From: Parascedosporium putredinis
Taxonomy: Eukaryota; Ascomycota; Sordariomycetes; Microascales; Microascaceae
NCBI GenBank assembly: GCA_949357655.1
Contig: CASHTG010000012.1
Location: 1,488,001 to 1,552,000 of the forward strand
Direction of reading: 5' to 3'
DNA length: 64,000 nucleotides
The translations under genes were made by a program, and so were the position numbers. The notes under the pieces are model-generated. The model ran no database searches. It saw nothing but the letters and a program-made list of their open reading frames with translations, and was not told the origin of the DNA. Numbering within the stretch: the stretch's first letter is position 1; every line of letters begins with the position of its first letter. Below are positions 37,734 to 49,200 of the stretch, in pieces.

Positions 37734-40700
37734 ATGTCTGCACACACCCTCGAAATCTACGCATCGGCGTCGACGTGGGGGAACCAACACAGATGGCGTC
37801 ATCCTCGACCCTTCCCGAGCATCGTCCCCGACAAGGGCGTCGTCGCATGGCACAAGGCGCCCACCACTCCCGACCCGGGCGACGGCATCAGCGACACCAT
37901 CGCAACCATGCTCGCCTCGGCCGCCGCCGCCGCCGACGTGAAGCCCGAAGACGTCTCCAGCGTCGTCATCGGCACGACCCAGTTCGTCAACGCCGTCGTG
38001 GAGCGGGACCCGCGCCGGCTATCGCGCGTGGCCGTCCTACGGCTGTCGGGGCCGTTCGCCAAGCACGTACCGCCGTGCGTGGACTGGTCCGACGACCTAC
38101 GCGACGTCGTGCTCGGCTACCACGCGCGGCTCCAGGGCGGACTCGAGGTGGACGGACAACTCATCGCGCGGGTCGACGAAGCCGAAGTCCGGCGCCACTG
38201 CGCCGCCATCCGCGCGCTCGGGATCCGCGCCGTCGTCGTCAACGGCATCTTCAGCCCCATCGACACGGTCGAGAGGCAGGAAGAGGCCGTGGCCCGTGTC
38301 GTCCGCGCCGAGATCCCCGGGAGCCGCGTGGTGTGCGCCAAGGACGTGGCGAGCCTCGGCTTCGTGGAGCGCGAGAACGCCGCGATCCTCAACGCGTCGA
38401 TCCTGCGCTTCGCCGCCAAGACGATCCGCTCCTTCCAAGCTCCCGTACGGGCCCTCGGCCTGCGGTGCCCGGTATTCCTCACCCAAAACGACGGGAGCAT
38501 CCTCTCGGGCGAGGTCGCGGCCCGGTTCCCCATCAAGACGTTCTCGAGCGGGCCGGCGAACAGTATGCGGGGCGCCGCCTTCCTCGTGCAGGGGCAGGTG
38601 GGCGAGGATGTCATGGTGGTGGACGTGGGCGGTACCACGACCGATGCAGGCCTCCTCCTGGCGAGTGGGTTTCCTCGGCAGCAGGCCGCCTACAGTGACC
38701 TGTCTGGGGTGCGCATCAATTTCCCGTGCCCGGACGTGAAAAGCATCGGCCTGGGCGGAGGCTCGCTGGTTAGGAAAACCGACGAGGGCGGCGTCACGGT
38801 GGGGCCTGATAGCGTGGGGTACGCCATTGCTGAGCGGGCGGTGGTATTTGGTGGCACGGAGCTCACGGCCACGGACTGCGCTGTTCTCGCCGATCCTTCC
38901 TTGTCGATCGGGGATACCCAATTCGTCGCTGGTGCGCTTTCTGTCGACGAATTGGAGCGTTACCGGGAAGTCGTCAAGGCGAAGCTGGAGGGCCTAATTG
39001 CGAGGATGAAGACGTCGCCGGATGACTTGCCAGTTGTTCTCGTAGGTGGTGGAGCGGTGCTAGCGCCCCAAGAGCTGGCGGGCGCGAGCCGGGTGGTCAA
39101 GCCCAAGTGGTCCGAGGTCGCCAACGCCATCGGCGCGGCTACGGCCAGGGTGAGCGCGACCGTTGATACGGTCAAGTCTACGGAATCGAGGTCTGCGCGG
39201 GAGATACTCGAGGAGGTCAAGGCGGAGGCTGTGCGGAAGTCGATTGAGTTTGGTGCGCTGCCTGCGTCGGCAAAGGTGGCCGAGGTGGAAGAGGTACCGC
39301 TATCGGTGAGTTTCTTTTATAAGCTTCCTGGAAAAGGCTAGACTAGCTAACCATGATCTATCAGTATGTCGCCAATAAATCCCGCTTCATTGTGAGGGCA
39401 GCCGGCGAGTTTGACTTTACGCGAACTTCTGCACCCACAGAGGATGTCGCCGTTGATCTTACAGGAGATGAGCCCGACGAACCTGCTTCGAATCACGGTA
39501 ACTTGCCTGGGCCACAAGCCTCCAACGCAAAGGCCACACGTCCCGAAATCGACGTAACGAATTACAAGCCAACGGTCAAGAAGGGGGTGTGGTACATTAA
39601 CGAGACAGACCTAAGTTTCATCAGCATCGGCTGCTACATCCTGGGTACCGGCGGTGGCGGATCTCCCTACTCGCAGATGATCCTGCTCCGGGAGAAGCTC
39701 CGCGCCGGCGCGATCGTCCGCGTCGTCAGCCCCCGCAGCCTGCCCGATGATGCGCTAGTCGGGAGCGGTGGCGGAGCGGGCTCACCAACAGTAGGCATCG
39801 AGAAGCTGTCAGGGGACGAAATGGTGGAGTCGCAGCGGGAGCTATACAAATTGGTGGGGTCACCAGCAACGCACATGATCACAGTGGAGATTGGGGGCGC
39901 CAACGGGCTGCAAAGCATGATCCTCGGGGCGAGCGACAGCATGAACATACCAGCGGTGGACGGTGACTGGATGGGGCGGGCGTACCCGACCAAGTGGCAG
40001 ACGACGCCCGTGGTGTTTAACGAGCGGTCGCCCATCTGGGCGCCCATCGCCATGAGCGACGGCAACGGCAACGTCGTGTGCATGACGAGCGCGGCGTCGG
40101 ACGCCCACGTGGAGCGCGTCATGCGGGCGGCGCTGAGCGAGATGGGCTCGCAGGTCGGGTTCGCGGACCCGCCCGTTACCGGGGCCGAGGCGAAGCGGTG
40201 GGTGGTGGAGAATACCATTTCGCAGTCCTGGCGCATCGGGAGGGGGTCCGGAGGGCGAGGGAGGCCGGGCGTGTGTCCGAGGTGGCTGAGGCCATTGTCG
40301 CTGAGTGCGGGGGACAAGAAGGGGCTAGGGTCCTCTGGAAGGGTAAGATTGTGCGTGTGGAGAGGACGCTCAAGCTCGGTCACGTTTATGGTGAGTGCGT
40401 GATCGAGGGCATGGATATTACGCAGCCGGACGCCGACTCGGGCGCCGCTGAGCGAGGTGCGGAGGGGGCCACCGCGGGCGAGTTCCGCGGGTTCGTCAAG
40501 ATTCCGTTCAAGAACGAGAACATTGCCGCCATCCGCATGCCGTTTCCGCCGGGTGGTGCGAGTGGAGATGGGGATGCGCCTGCTAGCGGTGGTGTCGCGG
40601 ATCTAGGGGCCAAGGAGCGTCAAGAAGATGTCCTGGCCATTGTGCCGGACCTCGTCGCCGTCATCGACGCGCAGAACGGGGAGGCACTTGGGACGCCCGA

Positions 40701-40881
40701 GTATAGGTACGGGCAGCTGGTGGTGGTTCTGGGCATCGCTGCGAGCGATCGGTGGACGTCAACGGAGAGGGGCATCATGATTGGCGGCCCGGAGGCGTTT
40801 GGGTTCGGCCACTTGAAATACGTTCCCCTGGGGCAGTTCACGAAGCCCCAGAGCGTTATTGATGAGTTTAATGAGGAATAA
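37734..40881 (+). CDS. Hydantoinase/oxoprolinase-DUF917 fusion protein
   Basis: Predicted ATP-dependent cyclic-amide hydrolase of the hydantoinase A/oxoprolinase group fused to a DUF917 domain; the substrate is unknown. Exons are 37734-39305 and 39365-40881. The N-terminal phosphate-binding motif GVDVGGTNTDG (near residues 12-22) appears only after three bases are restored, at 37753-37755, 37777-37781 and 37826-37829. The second ATPase motif DVGGTTTDAG is near residue 298, and GLGGGS follows. From about residue 600 the DUF917 domain begins with YILGTGGGGSPY and includes EIGGANGLQ and DGDWMGRAYP. A fourth break is in the G-run 40242-40246. The corrected length is 1,030 residues. The intron splice gives PLS-YVANKSRF without a gap. 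Confidence 0.88.
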
Positions 40882-41264
40882 ACCGAGCTGCTTTTGATTT
40901 TCTATGCTTGTCCTTCCCTCTAAGCTTCATTTACATAACTCCTCCAAAGTTGCTATGAGGCATCCAGTATCGAATATAGCGCAAGGTGTATTGAGAAGCC
41001 AAAAGAACCGGCCAAGATCTGTATAAATCCGTTAGTTGGTTGCAGCGTAAGACGAAGCCGATGTCGCTAAAATCTCGCGGAGGCCCCTTTGCTCCAAGGA
41101 GTTCCAGGTCATCTTGTACAACTCGAATGAGTGAGGCTGATTTGTTGTTGGTCGCCATCTAACCAGGCTCTAGCTGCCCAACGATAAAAGATCAAAGTCA
41201 AGCCCTCTGCCTAAGATACACAGACCCCTCATTTTCATCCCATTCTCCTCAGTCAGCAGACATC
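40882..41264. other. Intergenic
   Basis: Hydantoinase 3' flank and the leader of the ankyrin NLR gene. Nothing else is recognised. Confidence 0.5.
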
Positions 41265-44200
41265 ATGGCAGACCCGTTTGGAATTATTGGCGTCATTGGC
41301 GTCGCGGCCCAGCTCATCCAAATGACGGTCCAGTTTGGGTTGGATTTGAAAGACGCCCCGTCAGATGCAAAATCATTCATTCTCGAACTCCAAACCCTCC
41401 GAACGATTCTCCAAGAAACTGACAAGAACATCACCCAGAATCCGGATTTTGTCGATGCGTTTGAAGGCCGCCATTCGACAATCCTATCACAACTTGGCAG
41501 TCAGTCCTCTTCGCAGACCCCCGCTAAGTTGATGTTATCCGCCTGCGAAATCGAATTGAGGAAAATGGTTGAAGACTTGAACAAACGAGCTCAGAGCAGC
41601 CGAAAGAGTTGGGAGGCCCTTAAGGGAGCGTTCACTGCCAAGAAGACGCAGGAGGCAGTTCAGAAGCTCCAACGACAATGCCAGTCTCTGAATAACCTAG
41701 CAGCAATTGATGCGATTTCTCTTGGTGCAAAGACTTATTCTAAAGTTGTCGAGAATGACAAGACAATGAGGGAAGTACGAGAACACCAGCTTAGCCAAGA
41801 GCAGAAAGAGAAGCGAGAACTTATTCTCAAATGGCTCACCCCGATCAACCAAACTCCATCGCAGCATATCGACTTCATCAACAGGCGGCAGTCCGGAACC
41901 GGTCAATGGCTTTTGGACCATCTGCATTTCGAAAAGTGGCTGGAGATTGGCCCAAATACGCTCTTCTGCCCCGGAATCCCAGGCGCAGGTAAGACGATTC
42001 TTACCGCTACCGTGGTCGAACACCTCATCAGCCAGTATCGAAGCGACCCTGCTGTTGGCATTGCCTATGTATACTGTAACTACAAGCAGCATAATGAACA
42101 AAAGCTAGAAGACTTGCTTAGTAGCCTTCTTAAACAACTTATCGAGCCACAGCTCTCTCTACCGAAGGAGGTCACAGAGCTTTATGAGCGCCATAAGGAA
42201 AAGCGGTCACAGCCATCTGCTGAAGAGCTATTAGCAACTCTGCGACTAGTCACCTCTTCTTTTGCAAGAGTATTTGTCCTTGTTGACGCCTTGGACGAGT
42301 GCCAGACAGCTAATGGATGCCGCCCGCGATTCATTGAGGGGATGTTTAGCCTCCAAGTACATAGCGGAGTGAATCTTTTCATGACCTCCAGGTTCATTCC
42401 CGACATCACTGATAAATTTGACAAGTCTTCCTGGTTGGAAATTCGTGCTAGCAGGGAGGATGTGGAAAGATACCTTGACGGCCACATCGAACGATCAGAA
42501 TCACGTATAATCAAAACGATGCAAGTGGAGATCAGGAAAACCATCTCGGACGCTGTTGATGGAATGTATGTACCTCGCGTACTGGACAGAACTTAAGGAG
42601 CATGAGGTTATTGACGAATATGAGCAGGTTTCTTTTGGCACAGATTTACCTTGAGTCGCTTCAGCGCGAGATTAAGCCTAAGAGACTCAAGGCCGCGCTC
42701 AACGGATTTCGACGGCAAATCGCCGGCTCAGAGGAGAGCAACAGGCTCCAGGTACTGAGCCAGGCTTACGACCACGCAATGGAAAGAATCAATACGCAGG
42801 AATCTAGTCGCCTAGATTTAGCCAATCAAGTCTTATCGTGGATCACACGCGCTCAACGGCCGCTCACTCCTACCGAACTCCAGCATGCTGTCACGGTCGA
42901 TGCTGGCGACTCAGAACTGGACAAAGGCGACCTTGTACAGATTGACGACATGGTGGCAGTATGTGCGGGTTTAGTCACGATAGACGAAGAAAGTTCCATT
43001 ATCCGACTAGTTCACTTCACAGCGCAAGAGTACTTCCAGCAGGCCCAGGAAAAACTATTTCCAGTAGCGCAAAAGGAGATCGCAAAGATTTGCATCACGT
43101 ACCTTTCGTTTGAAAAGTTTAAGGAAGGGGCATGCGATACAAACCATAAGTTCAGGTCGCGGTTGGAAGACAACCCTCTGTACGACTACGCGGCACGATA
43201 CTGGGAGATCACGCCCGGCAAGCCTCAATATCTGGATCAAGTGAAGAAATTGCCCGGTTCCTGAAGAGTCCCACCTTGATGGAAGCAGCCACCCAAGCAC
43301 TACATGTACATCCCAAAAGGTGGACAGTATCTAGAGACTGGAGCCAGGATTTCCCTGAACATAGAACCGCTTTTCACATGGTCGCGCATTTTGGCATAGT
43401 GGGAGCAATTACAGAACGCCACGAAACTGGAGCTGATCTCCACGCCAAAGATGGGGATGGGATGACACCGCTTCACTTGGCTTCTATGAACGGCCATGAT
43501 TTAGTCACGCAGAAGCTTCTTGAGAATGGGGCAGACCCCAACACCTGGACTCACACTAGGTGGAGACCTCTTCACAAGGCTTCTGAACACGGCTACGATG
43601 TGATCGTGCAGCAGCTCCTCGCAGCTGGGGCGGATATCGACGCTAAGGATTGGAATGCGATGACACCTCTTCATACCGCTTCTGAACACGGCCACGATGT
43701 GATCGTGCAGCAGCTCCTCGCAGCTGGGGCTAGCGTTGACGCTAAGGATTGGGCCAATATGACACCTCTTCATACCGCTTCTAAACACAGCCATGATGTG
43801 ATCGTGCAGCAGCTCCTCGCAGCTGGGGCGGATGTCAACACTAAGGATTGGAATGCGATGACACCTCTTTATACTTCTTCTGAAAGCGGCTATGATGTGA
43901 TCGTGCGGCAGCTCCTCGCAGCTGGGGCGGATATCGACGCTAAGGATGGGAATGCGATGACACCTCTTCATGCCGCTTCTGAACACGGCCACAATGTGAT
44001 CGTGCAGAAGCTCCTCGCAGCTGGGGCGGATGTAAACGCTAAGGATAAGAATGCGATGACACCTCTTCATACTGCTTCTGAACACCGCCATGATGTGATC
44101 GTACAGAAGCTCCTTGCAGCTGGGGCGGATGTCAACACTAGGGATACATGGAAAAGAACACCTCTTCATGAGGCTTCTGGACAGGGCGACGATGTGATCG

Positions 44201-44652
44201 TGCAGCAGTTCCTAGCAGCTGGGGCGGATATCAACGCTATGGATGGGAATGCGACGACACCTCTTCATATTGCTTCTCAACGCGGCCACGATGTGGTCGT
44301 GCAGCAGCTCCTCGCAGCTGGGGCGGATGTCAACACTAAGGATACATGGAAAAGAACACCTCTTCATGAGGCTTCTGGACACGGCGAAGATGTGATCGTG
44401 CAGCAGCTCATAGCAGCTGGGGCGGATATCAACGCTAAGGATGGGGGTGCGACGACACCTCTTCATATTGCTTCTGAACGCGGCTATGATGTGATCGTGC
44501 GGCAGCTCCTCGCAGCTGGGGCGGATATCAACGCTAAGGATGGGAATGCGATGACACCTCTTCATGCCGCTTCTGAACACGGCCACAATGTGATCGTGCA
44601 GAAGCTCCTCGCGGCTGGGGCGGATATCAACACTAATGATGACACCTCTTGA
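41265..44652 (+). CDS. Ankyrin-repeat NACHT STAND (NLR-like) protein
   Basis: Fungal NLR-like receptor. Exons are 41265-42565 and 42628-44652. The N-terminal domain MADPFGIIGVIGVAAQLIQM is of the fungal STAND N-terminal (PigL_N-like) type. A coiled linker (QLSQEQKEKRELI) precedes the NACHT ATPase with Walker A GIPGAGKT near residue 238 and Walker B VFVLVDALDEC near 336. A helical region (ESLQREIKPKRLKAAL, YDHAMERI, LSWITRAQRPLT) follows, as in this family. About a dozen 33-residue ankyrin repeats end the protein. One frame break, a G missing at 43203-43205, precedes the repeats. The corrected length is 1,108 residues. The stop at 44652 follows a phase slip in the last repeat, so the C-terminus is truncated. 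In other fungi such proteins bind a target through the repeats and trigger incompatibility-type responses. Confidence 0.87.
43561..44638 (+). repeat. Nearly identical 99-bp tandem array encoding ankyrin repeats
   Basis: Eleven units of 99 bp (33 codons) in perfect register. The conserved MTPLH-type starts fall at 43660, 43759, 43858, 43957, 44056, 44155, 44254, 44353, 44452 and 44551. The core DVIVQQLLAAGADI changes little, while variation concentrates in the residues after TPLH and in the residues after the KD loop (WNA, GNA, KNA, TWK, GGA). The identity is far above that of ordinary ankyrin domains and implies recent unit exchange. Confidence 0.92.
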
Positions 44653-44839
44653 CTAGGCTTCTCATACGGGATTGGAACAACTCAGTCGTGAAACAGCTTT
44701 TCTCGCGTCATGGTCAGACGCTAAAGCCTAGAATAATGAGATGTGGGCACCGCTTCATCTCGCTTTCTGGGCTGGGTGCGATACAATCATACGTCTGCTT
44801 CGCAAGGCTTGCTTAGAAGACGAAGACAGTGGTAAATGA
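44639..44839 (+). pseudogene. Decayed 3' continuation of the ankyrin NLR
   Basis: The next repeat start (MTPL) appears at 44639 instead of 44650, 11 bp early, so it is out of frame with the array. In its own frame it reads MTPLD, then TAG, a degenerate repeat, another TAG, then WAPLHLAFWAGCDTIIRLL and a TGA at 44837-44839. Unlike the homopolymer losses elsewhere, these are in-frame nonsense changes, so decay here looks genuine. Confidence 0.6.
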
Positions 44840-46017
44840 GATTTGAACTAATAGCTGCGCCCTCGTTTTCTTCTTACCCCTGGCAGAAGGTGGGCTCTGG
44901 GAAGCCATTGGTTTTCGAACATTCTACCCTGTTAACCCTAGCCCGCCGCGCAACGGAATCGCCAGATAAGCAATACCACGGCCCATTTGTACGTTAGACA
45001 CTACTAAGCAGGCCATAGAGATAGGGAATTTCGATAGAGGGATGGGAGGCGAAGAAGGTAGAGAGTAGGGAACTCTCGAACAAAAGGCCAGGGCCTTTAC
45101 AATACTGTCTTTGCCCCTTTCTGCAGGTCGTTCTTGAGCGCCAGCTCCATCGAAACATTAACGGATCGGATGGGACCAGCGGCCAAGGCCAATCCTTGAA
45201 TGGCAGCCAGAATCCAAGTAGTACCGGTAAAGTCCATGCAGGGTTGTATGTTTTCTTTCACAGCGAGTATAGACTTTTGTCACTATACTCTTTTTTCTTT
45301 CCAACTGCCGGATGTTGCCGGAGAGTGGGAATAGTACGCGCTTTGGTGAGTGATACGACCCTACATGTGGTGATCTCTTGTTCCCATCTCGTGCACAGTT
45401 AGCTGGCTACCTACGACATGCTCACATCCCGCATTGGTGATGCAGTCTAATGATGAACGAGATCTTGGTCTTATACTGCCATTTAATATACCTCTCCAGC
45501 CCACCGATCAATGCAAATATCGATCCAATGCGGGTACATATGCCGAGGAGGATTGATTAAACATGGGGGCTTGCGCACTAAGACAGGGATTTGATTATAT
45601 TAAGAGAATTGATGGAAATCCCCACCTCGACTATAGTCCCGGGCGGGACCACTCAAGTGAGCGCATAGGACGAATTTTATATAAAGAGCATGCACAACAG
45701 TCCAGGTCATATGGAGGCCGATTCGAGATGCCGGGCGGCTATTAATTTATTTTCACTCTCCCCGCCATTTCTTCCCACCATTCCATGGTCTTACATTACA
45801 CCCACTTTGTGGTGCAATCTTGCCAGGAGACTGACCTGGGAAGCTGTTTCTGATAGAGAGTGATACTGGTACATATAATGGGGGCGCCACCCACGCCATT
45901 TACCCCGTAGCTTCACGACCTTTGCCACGGTTTATATACCCAACACGTTCTTTTCCAAAGCCCGCGATCGTAACGAATCTAGTGCACCGGCTGTTTACCT
46001 ATAAAAAGCTGGCAAAG
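44840..46017. other. Intergenic
   Basis: Between the NLR relic and the LPMO gene. Short frames only. The LPMO TATA box at 45933 is listed separately. Confidence 0.45.
45933..45938 (+). promoter_or_regulatory. TATA box of AA9 LPMO gene
   Basis: TATATA preceded by TT lies 80 bp upstream of the start codon at 46018, a spacing that supports this start rather than any farther upstream. Confidence 0.55.
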
Positions 46018-47019
46018 ATGAAGTCCTTTGCTTGTCTCCTGCTCGCGGCCGCGGCGGCCCAGGCCCATTGTACGTATTCTTCCGCGTTGACATACTTGAT
46101 AGAAGAAGGGATTTCCACATTTCGTGGGAGAGAAGGAAAGGAGAAGAAGACGAATGGGGAGTGGTGGGATCAAGATCACCATTTTCAGCACCAACTTTAC
46201 CTTTACCCTGAGGCGGACTCGTTTGCTAACCTACTCCCGCTTTCGACCAGACACTTTCCCCGACTCGTGGTCAACGGGGTGCCCGAGGAGGCGGACTGGT
46301 CCGTGACGCGAATGACCAAGAACGCGCAGAGCAAGCAAGGCATCGAGAACCCGACCATGGCGGACATCCGCTGCTACCAGGCGCAGAACGCGCCCAACGT
46401 GGCGACGGTCGCGGCCGGTTCGACGATCCACTACATCTCGACGCAGCAGGTCAACCACCCCGGACCGACGCAGTACTACCTCGCCAAGGTGCCGGCGGGC
46501 CAGTCGGCCAAGACGTGGGACGGCTCCGGCGCGGTGTGGTTCAAGTTCCACACGGAGATGCCCATGATTGCCAACAGCCAGCTCACTTGGCCCGGCCAGA
46601 GTAAGTCTTTTCGACGACTAGGTCCAAGTGCCAAGGGCGTTGATGGGAGAACTAGTAGAATAATACTGGGCTTTCTTGCCAGTGTTTTCTCCTTTTTCTT
46701 GAACTTTTCTGACTGTTATGCTCTCTTTCTAGATGAATACGTGACAACCAACGCGACCATCCCCGACAGCATCCCCTCGGGAGAGTACCTCCTCCGCGTC
46801 GAGCACATCGCCCTCCACATGGCCATGCAGCCTAACAAGGCGCAGTTCTACCTCTCGTGCTCGCAGATTGAAATCACGGGTGGAGGTAGCGCGTCCCCGG
46901 CCCCTCTAGTGGCCTTCCCCGGCGCGTACTCGTCCAACGACCCGGGCATCCTCGTCAACCTCGGATCTGTCGGCCCTGATTCTTACCAGCCTCCGGGCCC
47001 CGCTGTCTGGCAGGCGTAG
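46018..47019 (+). CDS. AA9 lytic polysaccharide monooxygenase, secreted
   Basis: Copper enzyme that oxidatively cleaves cellulose or hemicellulose. Exons: 46018-46069, 46251-46600, 46733-47019. A 16-residue signal peptide (MKSFACLLLAAAAAQA) is followed directly by His17, the N-terminal His of the copper histidine brace. The first intron falls just after it. One C missing in the CCCC run 46258-46261 must be restored to give HYTFPRLVVNG. The second brace His is in QVNHPGPTQYYLA near residue 86. The axial Gln-Tyr pair is in AQFYLSCSQIEITG. The corrected length is 229 residues, a single-domain enzyme without a cellulose-binding module. It fits the other plant-wall enzymes in the window. Confidence 0.94.
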   Translation: MKSFACLLLAAAAAQAHCTYSSALTYLIEEGISTFRGREGKEKKTNGEWWDQDHHFQHQLYLYPEADSFANLLPLSTRHFPRLVVNGVPEEADWSVTRMTKNAQSKQGIENPTMADIRCYQAQNAPNVATVAAGSTIHYISTQQVNHPGPTQYYLAKVPAGQSAKTWDGSGAVWFKFHTEMPMIANSQLTWPGQSKSFRRLGPSAKGVDGRTSRIILGFLASVFSFFLNFSDCYALFLDEYVTTNATIPDSIPSGEYLLRVEHIALHMAMQPNKAQFYLSCSQIEITGGGSASPAPLVAFPGAYSSNDPGILVNLGSVGPDSYQPPGPAVWQA

Positions 47020-47698
47020 AGCTGAGAGGGGCTGGAGCCGGTTTCTTTTAGCCTTCTATTACCCTCTATTAGCTATATATCAAGATATCTGTGAATCAAT
47101 TTTTATTTTCGTACTAACTATGTTGTTTTGTGAATTTCGATAGATCTAGAGTACCGATCCGTGTTCACGACGCTCTAGACGGCTAAGCTACCAGTTTGAT
47201 CAGCGCAGTTTCTTTCGCACATCGAAAGATGTCAACATTGAAGAGTCTGTTTCGCGGCCTACGAAGGAAATTAGCATAGACATGTAATCAAGCCGTCCAC
47301 GATAGTGTCTAGCCCTTTGTCTGAATTACAAATCGTGAGCTTGATAGTTAGGCCCGATAGCGTCCATGCCTAGGAGTAAAAAAAAAAAAAGGAACAATAG
47401 AAAACAAAAGAAAGAAGGAAGAAACGGGAAAAAAGCGAAAAGGTGTAAAAAATTTAAGTTCAGGTAGTCATTTTCTGAATTGAGTATTTATCCCCAAAAG
47501 GGAGATACCAGTTCTTCTTTTAACTTCCCCTGTGGCCACGAACTCGAGACAGCTGGGGCGGGGTACATTGTGGCTTGCGGATCAAATATCTATGGAAATG
47601 GACGGTGGATGGGAATTGATCCATTCCATCCAGGAATACGCCAGGCGTCTTCATCACCATCGACCCCACGTCTTCTACACTAGGCATATATAGCACCC
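47020..47698. other. Intergenic
   Basis: LPMO 3' flank. A short A-rich tract lies near 47377-47390. A weak tRNA-like pattern near 47140-47225 was examined and rejected. Confidence 0.5.
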
Positions 47699-49200
47699 AT
47701 GGACTTTGGAATATCTTCGATTCTAGCCAAGGAAGCTGATTCCCAGGCCCAAAGCCCCCTTTTTCAGCTAGCCCCCGAAATCCGCAACCTCATCTATGCG
47801 TATGTATTTATGGATGAAGGTCTCGTTTCGACCAGCCATAACTTCCGCATCCACCATCACCACGACGGCGACCCGGATGATGACGGCGCCTTGGACGACA
47901 TTTCAGACGCCTGTTTACAACCCAATGCTGGGGGAGCCGTTGAAGATAACGCGCATACGTATAGTCGCAGTTCAACACCGCAGAGTGGCTGCCTTGAACC
48001 TGGCCCTGATACATCTGAGGGCTCACCCCGAGACCCTCAAGCACGAGTGGTAGCGGGGGTGACGACGCAAACTACCGCACAGATGAGGAATATGAACCAG
48101 GCTCGGGAGAGGATTCCTCTAGCCTAGCGTCTGACGAGGAGGAGGAGGAAGATCCGGAGTACGATCCAGAGAACTGGGGCGACTTTAACAACAATATCCA
48201 AGCGGCTGACTTTATAGAGAGGGGAGAAGACCCCGAAGTATACCGGGCCTCGGACGTGGAGAGGCCCGGCGGCGGCCACTCGTCAAGGATACACACCTCT
48301 TTCCTGCGGACCTGCCGCCGCGCGTACGCGGAAGCCCACCACCAAGTCCCCGACAACGTCGTGTGGCGGGCCTGGTATTGCCGAGGACCCGTCCTCACCG
48401 CAGAGCAGCAGCGGAACCGCGAGCACCCGCACCACGTGCAATGCCTGAAGCAGGCGCGCAGGATCCACTTCTACATGTACATGTTTTGGGTCGAGAAACA
48501 GCTCTGCCGCGAGCTTGAGATGAACCCGCATTCGCCCCCGCAGCCCCTACCGCAGTCCAACCCCTGTTTGCGCGCGTGGAACAGTTTCGCCTTACCGTCC
48601 GTGGCCGGTTCTGGTTCAGCAGTCCCCCAAAACCTGTGGTTGGACCCTTTTGACTGCGATATTCAGTCGAATCCGTCCCTCTTCCTGGCCCGCAGCGCCG
48701 AGTTTGGCTACGATGCCGCGCCGGAACGACCCGACTATGACTGGGCGCCGCCCTTCCCGTTTAAGCGTTTGGCGTGGGGACTTTCGTTTCTGCACATGCC
48801 GAACCTCAAGGTTCTGACCGTCGACTTGGAGATAAGCGAGGATGAAAGGGCGGAGATGGAGATTATTGCCGACTGGGCCGCCCGCACCTGGCGGTTTCCC
48901 CTGGGGCCCCGGGCGGATGGGTGCACCTACCTCTCGACCCAGGGCAACCCGGTCCAGAGGATGAGTTGGCGGGGTCTCCCCAATCACTGGCCTCACGTGG
49001 GTCCCTTGTGTGGGCATGAATGGGCCCGGCTCAGGGTGGAAAATATGGATTGTGAGGAGTGCGCCCGGAAGCAGAGGCTGAGGGACCGTCATCTGGGTCC
49101 TCGCATGTATGTGTGGACGCTTACTTTGACCCCTCACATTGGGAAGCCGTGGAGCTTTGATTCACAACCTGAGTTGCGGCCAATGTCTTGTACCGTTTGA
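47699..49200 (+). CDS. F-box-like/DUF7730-type protein, function unknown
   Basis: The N-terminal motif FQLAPEIRNLIYAYVF is the F-box-like LPxEIRNxIYxYV block common in large fungal families. A His/Asp-rich and then a strongly acidic low-complexity segment (SLASDEEEEEDPEYD) follows. The C-terminal half carries FLRTCRRAYAEAHH, ARRIHFYMYMFWVE and LKVLTVDLEI, the order typical of DUF7730-like proteins. The two halves are in different frames. One C added to the run 48026-48029 joins them into 500 residues, though the exact break point is uncertain because the sequence there is low-complexity. It may act as a substrate adaptor, but no direct evidence exists. Confidence 0.7.

Noticed and set aside
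38097..38921. Long minus-strand frame (274 codons) across the hydantoinase gene
   Set aside because: It is an antisense shadow of a conserved coding strand with no motif of its own.
47140..47225. tRNA-like pattern on the minus strand (GGTAGCTTAGCCGTCTAGAGCG resembling a D-arm)
   Set aside because: There is no B box and no consistent acceptor or T stem, so the resemblance is probably chance or an unverifiable relic.
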